From assembly GCA_027924645.1 (NCBI GenBank), contig BSBN01000242.1:4774001-4838000 (forward strand): DNA of 64,000 nt. Reading direction: 5' to 3'. This DNA is from Cunninghamia lanceolata. Its lineage: Eukaryota; Streptophyta; Pinopsida; Cupressales; Cupressaceae. Positions within the stretch are counted from its first letter, which is position 1, and each line of letters starts with the position of its first letter. The translations under genes and the position numbers were made by a program. The notes under the pieces are model-generated. The model was not told the DNA's origin and searched no databases. It saw only the letters and a program-made list of their open reading frames with translations. Positions 35,913-47,614 of this stretch are shown piece by piece.

Positions 35913-37835
35913 TGTAGTGCTTCTATCTTGGGTGTTGTTGTCTTTACATTGATGTCAAAATGTTGATGATCATGGTGATCATCTCTCAGATCTCTCAGTG
36001 ACAGGGGTTAACATGGTGGTGATCTCTTAGATCATTCAATGACATAGTTTTGTGAAGTTGCAATGGCTTGGTCATCTCAATGAATCACAGTGGCATAGTC
36101 TTCAATGGTATATTAATGGCATAGTCTTCATTGTATCAAGGTGTGACATTTGATCTTTAGGTTTGCCTATCAATTTCATTTGTCATAGTCATTTGTTGCA
36201 TCTCATTTATTGGTCTGCCACATTCATATGTTGTGTGTTTTGTGTTCTCATATGTCAAAATCACAAAATGCCTAAACAGTCAAATGTTATTTGTCATTGT
36301 TGAAGGATAAAGTTTTTCATGTCTTCCATAGTTGTCTTATCTCTATCATAGTTTATGGTGTCTCATGTAGTTCTCCTATACATGGTATTGTATTCATGGT
36401 TGTTAAAGTTATTCAAGTGTTAAATCCTAATTGTCACTATGTCCTATGTTGTGTTCTTATCTTATTATTGTCTAAAGGAGTTCTGAGACATGTAGTTAAT
36501 TAGTATGTCACTGCAGTTATAAATGGTGGCTTATCATTATCTAATGGTTTCTGAGATTAGTATGTTAGATGCTATGAAGGGTCATTTTCCTAAACATCAA
36601 AATCTTTGTTAAAGACCCTAAATTAAACTTATGTCACCCTTCCTAAACCCTCATCTACCTGTCAATTCACTTTTGTTTTAACTACCAGTTGACTGGTCAG
36701 AATGGTAAGAGTCACTTAAATGACAATGTTAAGGGTGTGATAACATTGTTTTGACCAACCCCTTTCATTAGGTGTCTGGTTAATCGGTGGAGGCTCCAAA
36801 TGTTAGGCGGGAAAAAGCCTATCGATGGCTGTGGTTTAAAAGACTAATGGCGGGCTCATTCAATCAAATGGATAAGTTTTAAAAAAGGCAAAAGAGCAAC
36901 AGTCAGCATGTCATCAAATAATGTTCACTGTGCATTCAAAAGTCAGAAAAATCATGCTTGTTTCTATTTTTTTGTGACAGAAAAGATCAAAAGGTGTGAA
37001 GATAGAAAGTTTTTGAAGATGGAAAGTTTCTTAATATGATTTAATTGGATTTGGCATGTGAACCGACTAGTTCTTGTTAAAATGGAAATATTTGATATGG
37101 ATGGAAATATATATGTAATGCTTTTTTGGGCGATTTTTTTTGAAGTAATGTGTGATACTTTTGTTTGGATAGATTGATATTGGGATTTGATTTTTGTGTT
37201 CTGAAAAGGATCATGTCAGTTTTTTGCAGAGAAGATATCATATCAGTGTGCAGAGAAGAAGGATGTTAAAGTTGAGGAGAAGGAATATCTATTTGTAAAT
37301 TTGAAATGAAGTTTTTTGTTGAATTGCAGAGGTATGATAAGATTTTGAAGACCAGATTGATCAAATGTTATGGAGATGATGAATATTGTCAATTTAGTCC
37401 ATTAATTTGCAGAAAAAAATGTATATTTGTTGAAAGAAGTTGAACAAAAGAGATAAGGTATTGAATCAGATTGAAACAGGGAAACCCCCTGATTTTATTT
37501 TGTTCATTATTCCTTAGATGATGATAGTCAGTGAGACTTGAGATGAAAATCAATATGCCAGATAGGTAAAATTGTATATGTTAGTGAGACAATTGTAAAC
37601 TTGAAGTTTTTCATTTAAGCCAGTGAGGCAGTTTGAGTGGTTTTTCTACCCCTAGAGGGTTTTCGACTTGGTAATATTTTGTGTCAAAATCTTTTGTGTT
37701 GATGTTCTGCATATTTTCATATCTGTTTGAAAATTTGGTGATTGTGAAATCAAAGTTCATTAAAATTTTGAAAGGTGATAAAATTTTTTATCAACACTGA
37801 TTCACCCCCCTCTCAATGTTGAGTGTACTCCTACA
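35913..37835 (+). repeat. 3' LTR of copia element D (1923 bp)
   Basis: Full-length partner of 28650-30615 with dozens of substitutions and several indels visible by eye, so clearly older than element E. Confidence 0.93.
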
Positions 37836-37840
37836 CCACT

Positions 37841-39390
37841 AAGAGAAGATACCTAAGCTGGTCCCCATACATCTAAATGCACAAGCTCCAACTTTTCATC
37901 TTTTTTTTGCTTCCCATCCTTGAGAAAACTGACTCTCTTTTGTTTTCCATACACACAACTTTCACAGAAATCCATATTAATACATTTCAATCCTAGTAAA
38001 ACTTTCTTAGAATGAAGTACCTTCATACCTTTTTTACTCATATACCCAAGTCTGTTATGCCACAGTGTTGTCTCAGAACCTGCAACAACTATTTTAGTCT
38101 CTTCTTGTGAATCTGTAGCAACTGCTCCTAAACCTGTTTGTTTTTGCTCTGCAATAGCTAAAGTAGAAGGAACAGTATGACCTATACAAAGATATAAGGT
38201 GCCTACTTTTACACCTTTTGCTACTATAAAGGCACCTTTTGAAACCTTCCAATTTTTATCAGTAAATGTAACAATGCAACCTTCTTCAGCTAGCTGCCCT
38301 GCTGAAATTAAATTCCTACTAAGCCTTAGAATGTGCCTTACCTCTTGTAGTAGCCAATGATTCTCATTCTGCAACTTAATCTTAATTCTTCCCTTTCCAA
38401 CAATCTGGCAGGGTTCGTTATCTCCCAAATAAACCAGCCCAAAATCCCCTTGGACATAATCAAGAAAATAACTTCTATGGGGTGTAGCATGAAATGAGGC
38501 CCCTGAATCTAAAACCCATGAATCATCAACATTATCTAGGGAAAGAATCAAAGCATCATCTTCAAATTTATTACTTACCACATTTGCCTCCTTATTGCGC
38601 TCTTGTTTGTCTCCTTCTTTATTCTTTCGAGACCAACAATCTTTCTTTAGATGACCTAGTTTCCCACAGTACCAGCAATCCTTCTATCCTCTGGATTGGG
38701 ATCTCTTGTCCTTTGATTTTCCTCGTGACTTCCCATGACCTCCAGAACCTTTTCCTCTCTCCTTTGATCTGTCCCTACTTTCTGCATTCAAAACACTACC
38801 TGATGTGGATCCACCTGGCTTTTCATATGAATTTCCTCACTCAGAATAACACCAACAACATCATCAAATTTTAGGGTATTTGAACTAGAAATAGAGTTAC
38901 TAACCGCTATTACCAAACTATTCCAGCTTTCAAGCAAAGAACACAATATCAGGAGAGCTCTAACTTCTTCATCGAATTTTACATTTACAGAAGTCAATTG
39001 ACTGGTAATCGTATTAAATTCATTTAAATGATCTATCATAGATCCACCTTCAATCATTTTCAGATTAAATAAATGCTTCATGAGAAATACCTTATTTGAG
39101 GCTGAGGGTTTTTCATACAATTTAGCCAAAGATTTCATCAGACCATCTGTTGTCTTCACTTCCATTATATTGAATGCCACTGATGGTGCCAGGCACAATT
39201 GAATGGTTCTTAGTGCCTTTCTGTCTAGAAGATTCTAATCCTCATTAGTCATTGTTGCCGGTTTCTTGGCTACTCCTTCCAACGGCCTCCATAAATCCTT
39301 TTGATAGAGATAATCCTCCATCTGCATCTTCTATAACTGATAGTTTTGCCCATTGAATTTGTCTACCTTCAATTTACCTTCGTTTGCCAT
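37841..39390 (-). pseudogene. gag-pol: Element C gag, protease and start of integrase
   Basis: Starts at the ATG at 39390 (MANEGKLKVDKFNG). The gag middle (LAKLYEKPSASNKVFL, HLNEFNTITSQL) is followed by a frameshift near 38790, the zinc knuckle CWYCGKLGHLKKDC, the protease start SWVLDSGASFHATP and the integrase finger (WHNRLGYMSKKGM ... CESCVYGKQKRVSF). In the finger the usual second His, of LGHM, is Tyr. It is cut after the integrase motif LVHLDVWGPA by element D. Early gag stops (near 39345 and 39230) also break it. Confidence 0.88.
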
Positions 39391-39442
39391 TGCTCCCACT
39401 CAACCGTGAGACCTTCTTGCAGATGATAATCAAACACAACTC

Positions 39443-39454
39443 GCTCTGATACCA
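39443..39454 (-). promoter_or_regulatory. Primer binding site of copia element C
   Basis: Minus strand TGGTATCAGAGC, exact initiator-Met-tRNA complement, two bases from the LTR. Confidence 0.9.
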
Positions 39455-39456
39455 CT

Positions 39457-40032
39457 TGTTAGGGTTAGCCGGCAGAAGATATCAATTAAATGCAAATAAA
39501 GATTAAATAGAGGAATGGAAATACATAGAAATAATAACAGGGAGAGACAAGTTTTAATGTGGTTCACCCAAACTCGAGCTACATCCACCAAACAGAGAGT
39601 CTAATATTATTATCTAGTAAATCAAACCGATTACAACCAGCAATCCCTGCAACTCAATACCACTGCAAATTCTACAATACAATATCAACAGAAACCCTAA
39701 CCCTTAGTCTCTTTTATTAATCCTTTTGTCAGTTACAAAAATAGATTTTGTTTATGTTGGCCAATAGAAAAATAACTCCTGACGCCTTAATAAAATAATA
39801 GGAAATTTTTAATTTAGGGGCGCTGCCCCCAGCAGCCCTTGCTAGGGGCATTACCCCCAGACCCCCACCATGGGCTCTGTCCCTAGGCCCCCACCGGGGG
39901 GATAATCCCTCCGGGCCTCACAGGAGGGGCTCTACCCCATTGCACTCCCTTGTTAAATAATTTGGGAGGAAATCGTGTCGATAAAAGTGGGGTAAATTTA
40001 ACCTGAGTCTAATTAGGCTCCATATAACAACA
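39457..40032 (-). repeat. 5' LTR of copia element C (576 bp)
   Basis: Partner of 25571-26118. It has the same G-rich tract (about 39826-39955) in a longer, more repeated form, which accounts for most of the length difference. Confidence 0.93.
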
Positions 40033-40037
40033 ATTGA

Positions 40038-40220
40038 TAACCTTTGTTTCTTGTAATCTCGATTTGTGAGTAACGTAGTCAAGGAACCTTAGAGGACCTA
40101 GGTTTAGATTGTTATGTTATGTTATGCATTCTATTGTTATTCATTTTTAAAAAAAAATTGTTCCATTAATTTAACCTAGTTTAGTGTTGTCCTCTGGGGT
40201 TCCTTGGCAGGGGCATTACA
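40038..40220 (-). mobile_element. Old LTR end (minus strand), possibly interrupted by element C
   Basis: The minus strand starts TGTAATGCCCCTGCC at 40220, very like the TGTAATGTCCCC start at 1733. It is cut by element C's insertion at 40033, so the rest would lie left of 25566. The identification rests on the terminal motif alone; alternatively CATTACAG could be an intron acceptor of the next entry. Confidence 0.35.
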
Positions 40221-40484
40221 GATAACTTTGATGTTGACTCCTTTTTTGTGGTGGGTGGTGAAGCCCGGAATCCAAATTACAAGGACATTGTTGAGTGGCA
40301 GTGGAGCAATAGGGGAAAGAAAAAATGGGCAGAAATACCAATTATCACAGTTGTGGCAATAGCAGGCCTCATCAGCTACATCCAATCAAAAGTGAGGATA
40401 GTAATCTCTGGTCTACTCTCAGGTGATGCTGATGGTGTTGTTAGAAATGTATTCCCTCTTCCTTTAGTTTGTCTTAGTGAGGAT
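40221..40484 (+). other. Unrecognised open frame interrupted by element E
   Basis: Reads DNFDVDSFFVVGGEARNP ... KKKWAEIPIITVVAIAGLIS ... PLPLVCLSED without a stop. After element E the frame resumes at 47610 (DKPFDGPSFQPMMT, then TAG). It contains one possible membrane segment (IPIITVVAIAGLISYI). No start codon near the left edge. I do not recognise it: it may be a host exon, a captured piece or old element sequence. Confidence 0.3.
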
Positions 40485-41778
40485 TGTTGCAAGTATGAGG
40501 TGAGCCAGTGTTGTCATTGATGTCAACATACTCATATTGCATTGACAAGAAGGATTGGATGAGCTGTGTGCTGAGGATATTGAGAAAATTAGCCTCAGTC
40601 AGGAACAGTGAAGAACCGTGATGAGAAGAAGGCAAATGTATTGTATAGGTTGAGAACCGGAGGATGCGGATTAAAGGGTTTGTAGATATGAGTCTTGAGA
40701 TGCTTCAGTTAAGATTTCAGAGGTCCACATGAAGATCTGAAGGAGTTGTGGCTGTCGGTGTAGAACCGGTTCCGGCAAGTATTCAGAGGTGACAGAGGAT
40801 CACAAAAAGGTCCGGTGAGGTCCGGAACTGTATAATCCTAATCTGCGGATTGGAAGGAGTCTTTGGGATGTCCTTGTGATGTGCCATCTCAAGTTGTGTA
40901 TGATTTGGAGGTCCGGAAGTACCTCTTGCATTATGACAGTGGCGACAGACAGTGTTCTTGAAGTTTTGGATAAGGAAGAGAAGAGATTCCAGTAAGTAAA
41001 GAAAGTGCGGATGTACCTGGTCATTCAGGCAGGCTTGTGAAGGTTCTTGGATCATGTTGAGGTTGTGTTGTTGGTCCGCATTGATAGTAGAGCCCGGAAT
41101 TGAAGTTATTCTTCCGGATGAAGTTCTTGCTTTGTTTAGCCGACCGGATGAGTTGTTCATCCTGCGAATGTTCTTGTGGTGGCCGACCAGATGTGTTATT
41201 CATCTTGCAGATACTCTTATGGTTGTTTGCCGACTTAGATGTTTGTTCCTAAGTCGATGTCTTGTATAAATAACGGTTTGTGAGTTCATTTCGTAGTGTG
41301 GATTGTGAGGATGAGTGTGGCATAGCGAAGAGAAGTGCGAAAGGTAGAGCAGAGGTTTTTGGGCTTAAATGGAACTGATCTGGACATAGTAGAGATGTTA
41401 TTCTCCAGTTCAAGATTGTGATTTTTATCACTTTGTAGACAGTGTGTCTCCTTGTAGGCAATGGGCCTCTTTGTGAGCACTGTGCTCGGGCAGTGAGCCC
41501 TAATTGGCATGTGCCATTCATTCTTCTTTATTCTTCTAACAGAGAATAATTCTTGGGTTAATCACCCCGTGGTTTTTCCCTTAACCGGGTTTTCCACGTC
41601 AAAATCTTGGTGTTCAATGTGTTGATGTTCATCTGCTCTGAGTTTATGCATTATGCTTTCATAGATGGTTAATTGATATGTTGTTAACTAACAAAGAACA
41701 ATCAAGTGTTTAAAGTAAGAGCAAGTTTTATACAACTGATTCACCCCCCCCTCTCAGTTGTATGCCCTAGATCCAACA
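40485..41778 (+). repeat. 5' LTR of copia element E
   Basis: TGTTGCAAGTATGAGG...GATCCAACA. It has a C-rich CACCCCCCCC run about 40 bases from its end, as in element D. A possible promoter TATAAATA lies near 41264. Confidence 0.95.
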
Positions 41779-41780
41779 AT

Positions 41781-41793
41781 TGGTATCAGAGCC
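41781..41793 (+). promoter_or_regulatory. Primer binding site of copia element E
   Basis: TGGTATCAGAGCC, exact initiator-Met-tRNA complement, two bases after the LTR. Confidence 0.93.
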
Positions 41794-41835
41794 ACGTTCC
41801 TCTGAAAGGAGCTTAACCGCTTGAGGAGATCCAGG

Positions 41836-44800
41836 ATGTCGTCATACAAGAAGGATAGTCCGAAGTTCGATGGAACCAACTTCACTCTCTGGAAAGGTCG
41901 CATGAAGTGTCACTTGGAATGTATGGGAAAAGCATACTTGGCTATGGTCTCAAAACCATATGTACCTCCACAAGGTGGTCCGACAACTCTGAATGAGATT
42001 ACAGATGCTGAAAATAATCTGCGGACCAAGGAAGCCCTACTAAGCGCATTGAATGATTCAGATCTCTCAAATGTTATTGACCTACCAACTGCATATGAGA
42101 TCCTGACTAAACTGGAACTTCTGTATGAAGGAGATGAATTTGTCAAAAGTGCAAGGTTGCAAAGTCTGAAAGGGAAATTTGAAAGATTGAAGATGAGAGA
42201 TGATGAAAACATCACCACCTTTATGCCAAGAGTGAATGAGCTGGTATGTGGAATTAGAAATGCTGGTGGAACTCTAGATGAAAATGAGATTGTCTGAAAA
42301 ATCCTAAGATCCCTTCCTGCTGCCTACAAAATCAAGGTTGCTGCCATTGATGAGTTCAGAGCCCACACAACTGTCACAAGAGAACAACTGGCTGGCAAAC
42401 TAGCTGCATTTGAAATGACCGAGTTTGGAGATGATCCTCCCAAGACTGAATCTGCTTTCAAAGCCAGTGCCTATGTGAAAGGCAAACAGAGATTTGATCC
42501 GGGAGAAAACTCATCAAGGAAAATGTCATGGTATGATCAAGCAAGAAGAGACATGGAAGAAGAAGAAGCAAAAACAGCTCAACTTGAAGCCCTCATTGCA
42601 AAGAGACTGCCAAGAGGATCCGGTAAGTATGAAGGAAAACTACCCTTTAAGTGTTTCAACTGCAATAAGATTGGTCATTTTGCTTCAAGATGTCCGGAAA
42701 GATCTGCAAGGTCTAATACTAACAGACAAAGGTTTCAAAAGAATTGCTATTATGTTCATGAAGAAGATGACAATGAGGGAGTAACAGATGATGAATCAGA
42801 ACTAGGAAGCAAATCTGGAAATGAGTGGGTGTTTATTGCCATCAAGGAAGAAGATTCAATACTCTCTGAATCTGTCAATCACAAAGTTGTTGAAAAAGCT
42901 TTGGCTGCTCAAGTGGAAGAAAAGGATGATTGGGTTATTGACAGTGGATGTTCTCACCATATGACTGGTGACAAGAATAAGTTCTTGAATTTGGAAAGGT
43001 ATGAAGGAGGAATGGTAAAGTTTGGTGACAATTCTGCTGGCAGAATCAGAGGCAGGGGAACTATTTCCTTTGATGGAAAGAGCAAAACAGGTAACGTACT
43101 ATATGTTGAAGGATTGAAGCACAATCTTCTCAGTGTTGGTCAGTTAGTGGACAAAGGCTATGATCTCCGGTTCAAGAATGGAAAATGCAGAATCTTTACA
43201 AGCTCCAGAACTGAAATTGCATCCGGTACTTAGACAAAAGGTAATATCTTTCATCTGGTTGGTTCAAATAAAAGTTGTTTGTTTGTTCAAATTGATCAGA
43301 GTTGGTTATGGCATAGAAGAATGTGTCATGTAAATTTTGATAACATCATCAAGATAAGCAATACTCAGGCTGTAAGAGATCTTCCAAAATTGATGAAACC
43401 TACAAATAGTTTGTACAAAGAATGTCAGCTAGGTAAACAAAGCAGAGTCTCTTTCAAAAGCCAAGATCAGTCTTCTACCTGATTGTTGGAATTAGTACAT
43501 ACTGATCTCTGTGGTCCGACAAGAATCAAGAGTCTGCAAGGTGATAGATATTTCATGTTGTTAATTGATGACCATTCCCGGATGATGTGGGTTACCTTTC
43601 TAAAAGAAAAATCAGAAGCACTTGAGAAGTTCAAAATCTTCAAAGCTATGGTAGAGAATCAAACTGGATTGAAACTAAAGTGTCTAAGGTCTGATAGAGG
43701 TGGTGAATTTACATTTGGTGAGTTCATTGACTTTTGTGAGAAGCAGGGTATAAGGAGACAGTTGTCTGCTCCTAGGACTCCACAGCAGAATGGAGTAGTT
43801 GAGAGAAAGAACCGGACCATCCAGGAAGCTGCCAGGACAATGATGTTGGAAGCAAATGTTCCTCAAATGTTTTGGAAAGAAGCTATCAGCACTGCAGTCT
43901 ACACTCTCAATCGAGTTCAAATCAGAAACAACACCGATAAGACCCCCTATGAACTTTGGTTTGGCATCACTCCTACTGTGAAATATTTCAGAGTATTTGG
44001 TAGCAAGTGTTATATTAAAAGAGATGAAGATCTAGGAAAGTTTGATGCTAGAAGTGATGAAGGAATTTTCTTGGGTTACTCCACTCAAAGCAAAGCATAC
44101 CGGTGTTACAATAAGAGATTAAGGAAGATGATAGAAAGCACCAATGTGAAAGTTGATGAAGGAATTGAGAAGCCTTCAAGATTTTATGAGTTTGATGAAG
44201 ATGACCAAGACAGTGTTCAAGGAACTCAATCCTCTCCGGTGAGACAGAGTCAGCCTGATCCGGTAAATCAGGAAGAAGAGATAGGTTTGAATGAGCCTGA
44301 TCAAGAAGCAGCAGTGCAGGATACTCCCAAAATTCCAAGGTATGTAAGACTGAACCACTCTGAAGATCAGATCATAGGTGATAGAAGCAAAGGTGTACAA
44401 ACTAGAAGGAATGTTGCTCAAAATCAGGATGAATGTTGTCTGATTTCAAAGATTGAACGTAAAACAATAAATGAAGCCTGCAATGATGAAAACTGGACCA
44501 AAGCAATGGAAGATGAATTGATGCAAATTGAGAAAAATCATACTTGGGATCTTGTTCCCAGACCTAGAGACAGGAATGTAATTGGAACCAAGTGGGTCTT
44601 CCGGAACAAACTAAATGAAGCTGGTGAAGTAATCAGAAACAAAGCTAGATTGGTCTGCAAAGGGTACTCTCAAATAGAAGGAATTGACTTTGAAGAGACT
44701 TTTGCTCTAGTGGCAAGAATTGAAGCAGTCAGATTACTTCTTGCATTTGCTGCCTTCAAAGACTTCAAGGTATATCAGATGGATGTCAAGTCTGCCTTCC

Positions 44801-45990
44801 TAAATGGTGATCTGGAAGAAGAAGTCTACATTGAACAACCGGATGGATTTCAATTGTCTGATAATAATGATATGGTCTGCAAGTTGAAGAAAGCTTTGTA
44901 TGGATTGAAGCAAGCCCCAAGAGCATGGTATGAAAGGTTGGATAAACATCTTGTGCAGATTGGATTCAACAAAGGTACTGCTGACAGTAACTTATATTTC
45001 AAAATTGATCATGAAAATATTTTGATTGTTGAAGTGTTTGTGGATGATATCATTTTTGGAGGAAGAGATAGTATGTGCAAAACTTTTGCAAATCAGATGA
45101 AAAGTGAGTTTGAAATGTCTATGCTTAGTGAAATGAATTTCTTCTTGGGTCTGCAAATTACTCAAACAAAAGAAGGGATCTTCATTTCTCAGACCAAATA
45201 TGTGAAAGAATTGTTAAGGAAATTTGGTATGGAAGACTCAAAGCCAATGAACACTCCTATGGCAACCAGATGTAAGTTAAGCAAAGATGATGATTCTCCA
45301 AAGGCAGATCAGACAAAGTATAGATCAATGATTGGTGGATTGTTGTATCTCACTCAAACTAGACCAGATATAATGCAGGCTGTTGGTCTTGTGGCAAGAT
45401 TCCAGGCTGATCCTAGAGAATCTCATGTTATGGCAATCAAAAGAATTTTTAGGTACTTGAAAGGAACAGTTGAGTATGGTCTATGGTACCCTAGAGATCC
45501 GGATTTCTCTCTTCATGCTTACACAGATGCAGATTGGGCAGGAGATGTGGATGACTGGAAGAGCACTAGTGGTGGAGCATTCTTTTTGGGGAAGAGATTG
45601 GTTTCTTGGTTAAGCAAGAAACAAGATGCAATATCTCTGTCTACAACTGAAGTAGAATACATTGCAGCAGCAGGTAGTTGCACTCAAATCTTATGGATGA
45701 AGCAGATGCTAAGAGACATTAAAGTTGAATATGAGGAGCCTATCACAATTTTCTGTGATAATTCAAGTGCAATTAATATTTCTAAGAATCCGGTATTGCA
45801 TTCTAAGACTAAGCACATATCTATCAAGTTTCACTTCTTGAGAGAACAAGTGAACAAGGAAGAAGTCAGATTGGAGTATGTTCCCTCCAAGGATCAGATT
45901 GCAGATATCTTTACTAAACCTCTTCCCAAGGACTCTTTTGAATATCTCCGGGAGAAGTTAGGGGTCATGGCCCCTCTGGTGATGAACTAG
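41836..45990 (+). pseudogene. gag-pol: Element E gag-pol polyprotein, nearly intact, three stops
   Basis: One frame of about 1385 codons from the ATG at 41836. Gag (DSPKFDGTNFTLWKGRMKCH) is followed by the zinc knuckle CFNCNKIGHFASRC. Protease shows WVIDSGCSHHMTGD. The integrase finger is WHRRMCHVN ... YKEC, where the usual first Cys of CKEC is Tyr; the core shows [16 protein letters not shown] and [12 protein letters not shown] has [13 protein letters not shown] and the catalytic [10 protein letters not shown]. RNase H has [18 protein letters not shown] and CDNSSAI, ending [18 protein letters not shown]. Stops are TGA 42295, TAG 43231 and TGA 43480. From 43483 to 45990 the frame is open for 835 codons. 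No frameshift seen. Confidence 0.95.
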
Positions 45991-46044
45991 GATGCACTGA
46001 TGTGCATCAGTCCGGTGGATATCACAGTCATATCTTGTGATCCG

Positions 46045-46313
46045 GATTGATGATGGGGAGCTGCAACTAAGGGGGAGCAGCTAGTATGATTCTGATGTAT
46101 GAGAATTGCAAGTATGAGCCCTTTGCCATTGATGTCAAAGGGGGAGAGAAGACATGTGAAAAACAAGTAGTTGATGATCAAAGGGGGAGCAGTAAAGGAA
46201 GAGAAGACATGTGAAAAGTTGTTGTTGATAGGGGGAGCTGTGACAGAAAGGAGAAGTTTTTGTCTTGATGGTTTTTCACATCATATGTTGCCATCAATGA
46301 CAAAGGGGGAGAT
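46045..46313 (+). promoter_or_regulatory. Polypurine tract region of element E, with extra copies
   Basis: The functional tract CAAAGGGGGAGAT abuts the 3' LTR (46301-46313). Four more GGGGGAG tracts occur upstream near 46070, 46140, 46182 and 46231. Around 46107-46140 the sequence resembles the LTR start itself (TTGCAAGTATGAG ... ATTGATGTCAA). Confidence 0.7.
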
Positions 46314-47609
46314 TGTTGCAAGTATGAGGTGAGCCAGTGTTGTCATTGATGTCAACATACTCATATTGCATTGACAAGAAGGATTGGATGAGCTGTGTGC
46401 TGAGGATATTGAGAAAATTAGCCTCAGTCAGGAACAGTGAAGAACCGTGATGAGAAGAAGGCAAATGTATTGTATAGGTTGAGAACCGGAGGATGCGGAT
46501 TAAAGGGTTTGTAGATATGAGTCTTGAGATGCTTCAGTTAAGATTTCAGAGGTCCGCATGAAGATCTGAAGGAGTTGTGGCTGTCGGTGTAGAACCGGTT
46601 CCGGCAAGTATTCAGAGGTGACAGAAGATCACAAAAAGGTCCGGTGAGGTCTGGAACTGTATAATCCTAATCTGCGGATTGGAAGGAGTCTTTGAGATGT
46701 CCTTGTGATGTGCCATCTCAAGTTGTGTATGATTTGGAGGTCCGGAAGTACCTCTTGCATTATGACAGTGGCGACAGACAGTGTTCTTGAAGTTCCAAAT
46801 AAGGAAGAGAAGAGATTCCAGTAAGTAAAGAAAGTGCAGATGTACCTGGTCATTCAGGCAGGCTTGTGAAGGTTCTTGGATCATGTTGAGGTTGTGTTGT
46901 TGGTCCGCATTGATAGTAGAGCCCGGAATTGAAGTTATTCTTCCGGATGAAGTTCTTGCTCTGTTTAGCCGACCGGATGAGTTGTTCATCCTGCGAATGT
47001 TCTTGTGGTGGCCGACCAGATGTGTTATTCATCTTGTGGATACTCTTATGGTTGTTTGCCGACTTAGATGTTTGTTCCTAAGTCGATGTCTTGTATAAAT
47101 AACGGTTTGTGAGTTCATTTCGTAGTGTGGATTGTGAGGATGAGTGTGGCATAGCGAAGAGAAGTGCGAAAGGCAGAGCAGAGGTTTTTGGGCTTAAATG
47201 GAACTGATCCGGACATAGTAGAGATGTCATTCTCTAGTTCAAGATTGTGATTTTTATCACTTTGTAGACAGTGTGTCTCCTTGTAGGCAGTGGGCCTCTT
47301 TGTGAGCAGTGTGCTCGGGCAGTGAGCCCTAATTGGCATGTGCCATTCATTCTTCTTTATTCTTCTAACAGAGAATAATTCTTGGGTTAATCACCCCGTG
47401 GTTTTTCCCTTAACCGGGTTTTCCACATCAAAATCTTGGTGTTCAATGTGTTGATGTTCATCTGCTCTGAGTTTATGCATTATGCTTTCATAGATGGTTA
47501 ATTGATATGCTGTTAACTAACAAAGAACAATCAAGTGTTTAAAGTAAGAGCAAGTTTTATACAACTGATTCACCCCCCCCCCTCTCAGTTGTATGCCCTA
47601 GATCCAACA
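46314..47609 (+). repeat. 3' LTR of copia element E
   Basis: Near-identical partner of 40485-41778. The C run near the end is two bases longer. Confidence 0.95.
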
Positions 47610-47614
47610 AGGAT

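Larger units (their letters stand above)
28650..37835 (+). mobile_element. Copia element D (SIRE-like, long LTRs), nested in element C
   Basis: 9186 bp with LTRs of 1966 and 1923 bp and the 5-bp duplication CCACT at 28645-28649 and 37836-37840. It is inserted in element C's integrase core in the opposite orientation. The long LTRs ending in a C-rich CACCCCCC...TGTACT run just before ATTGGTATCAGAGCC, and the AAAGGGGGAG polypurine tract, fit the SIRE/Maximus lineage. I see no envelope-like ORF after pol. Confidence 0.95.
25571..40032 (-). mobile_element. Copia element C (Tork/Tnt1-like), split by element D
   Basis: LTRs at 25571-26118 and 39457-40032, with the 5-bp target duplication ATTGA on both sides (25566-25570 and 40033-40037). 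The order right to left is 5' LTR, primer site, gag, protease, start of integrase, element D, rest of integrase, reverse transcriptase, RNase H, polypurine tract, 3' LTR. Without D it is about 5.27 kb. The C-terminal motif ADMFTKVVTREKL suggests the Tork/Tnt1 lineage. Inactive through stops and frameshifts. Confidence 0.95.
40485..47609 (+). mobile_element. Copia element E (SIRE-like), youngest and most complete
   Basis: 7125 bp, LTRs of 1294 and 1296 bp, 5-bp duplication AGGAT at 40480-40484 and 47610-47614. Primer site, single gag-pol frame, polypurine tract and both LTRs are present. I count about 20 substitutions between the LTRs plus a C-run length change, roughly 1.5%, so insertion is fairly recent. 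Three in-frame stops prevent a full polyprotein. Confidence 0.96.

Noticed and set aside
40201..40225. Intron acceptor before the 40221 frame
   Set aside because: The same CATTACAG motif occurs at 1726-1734, where it is clearly an LTR edge, so I prefer an LTR boundary, though not with certainty.
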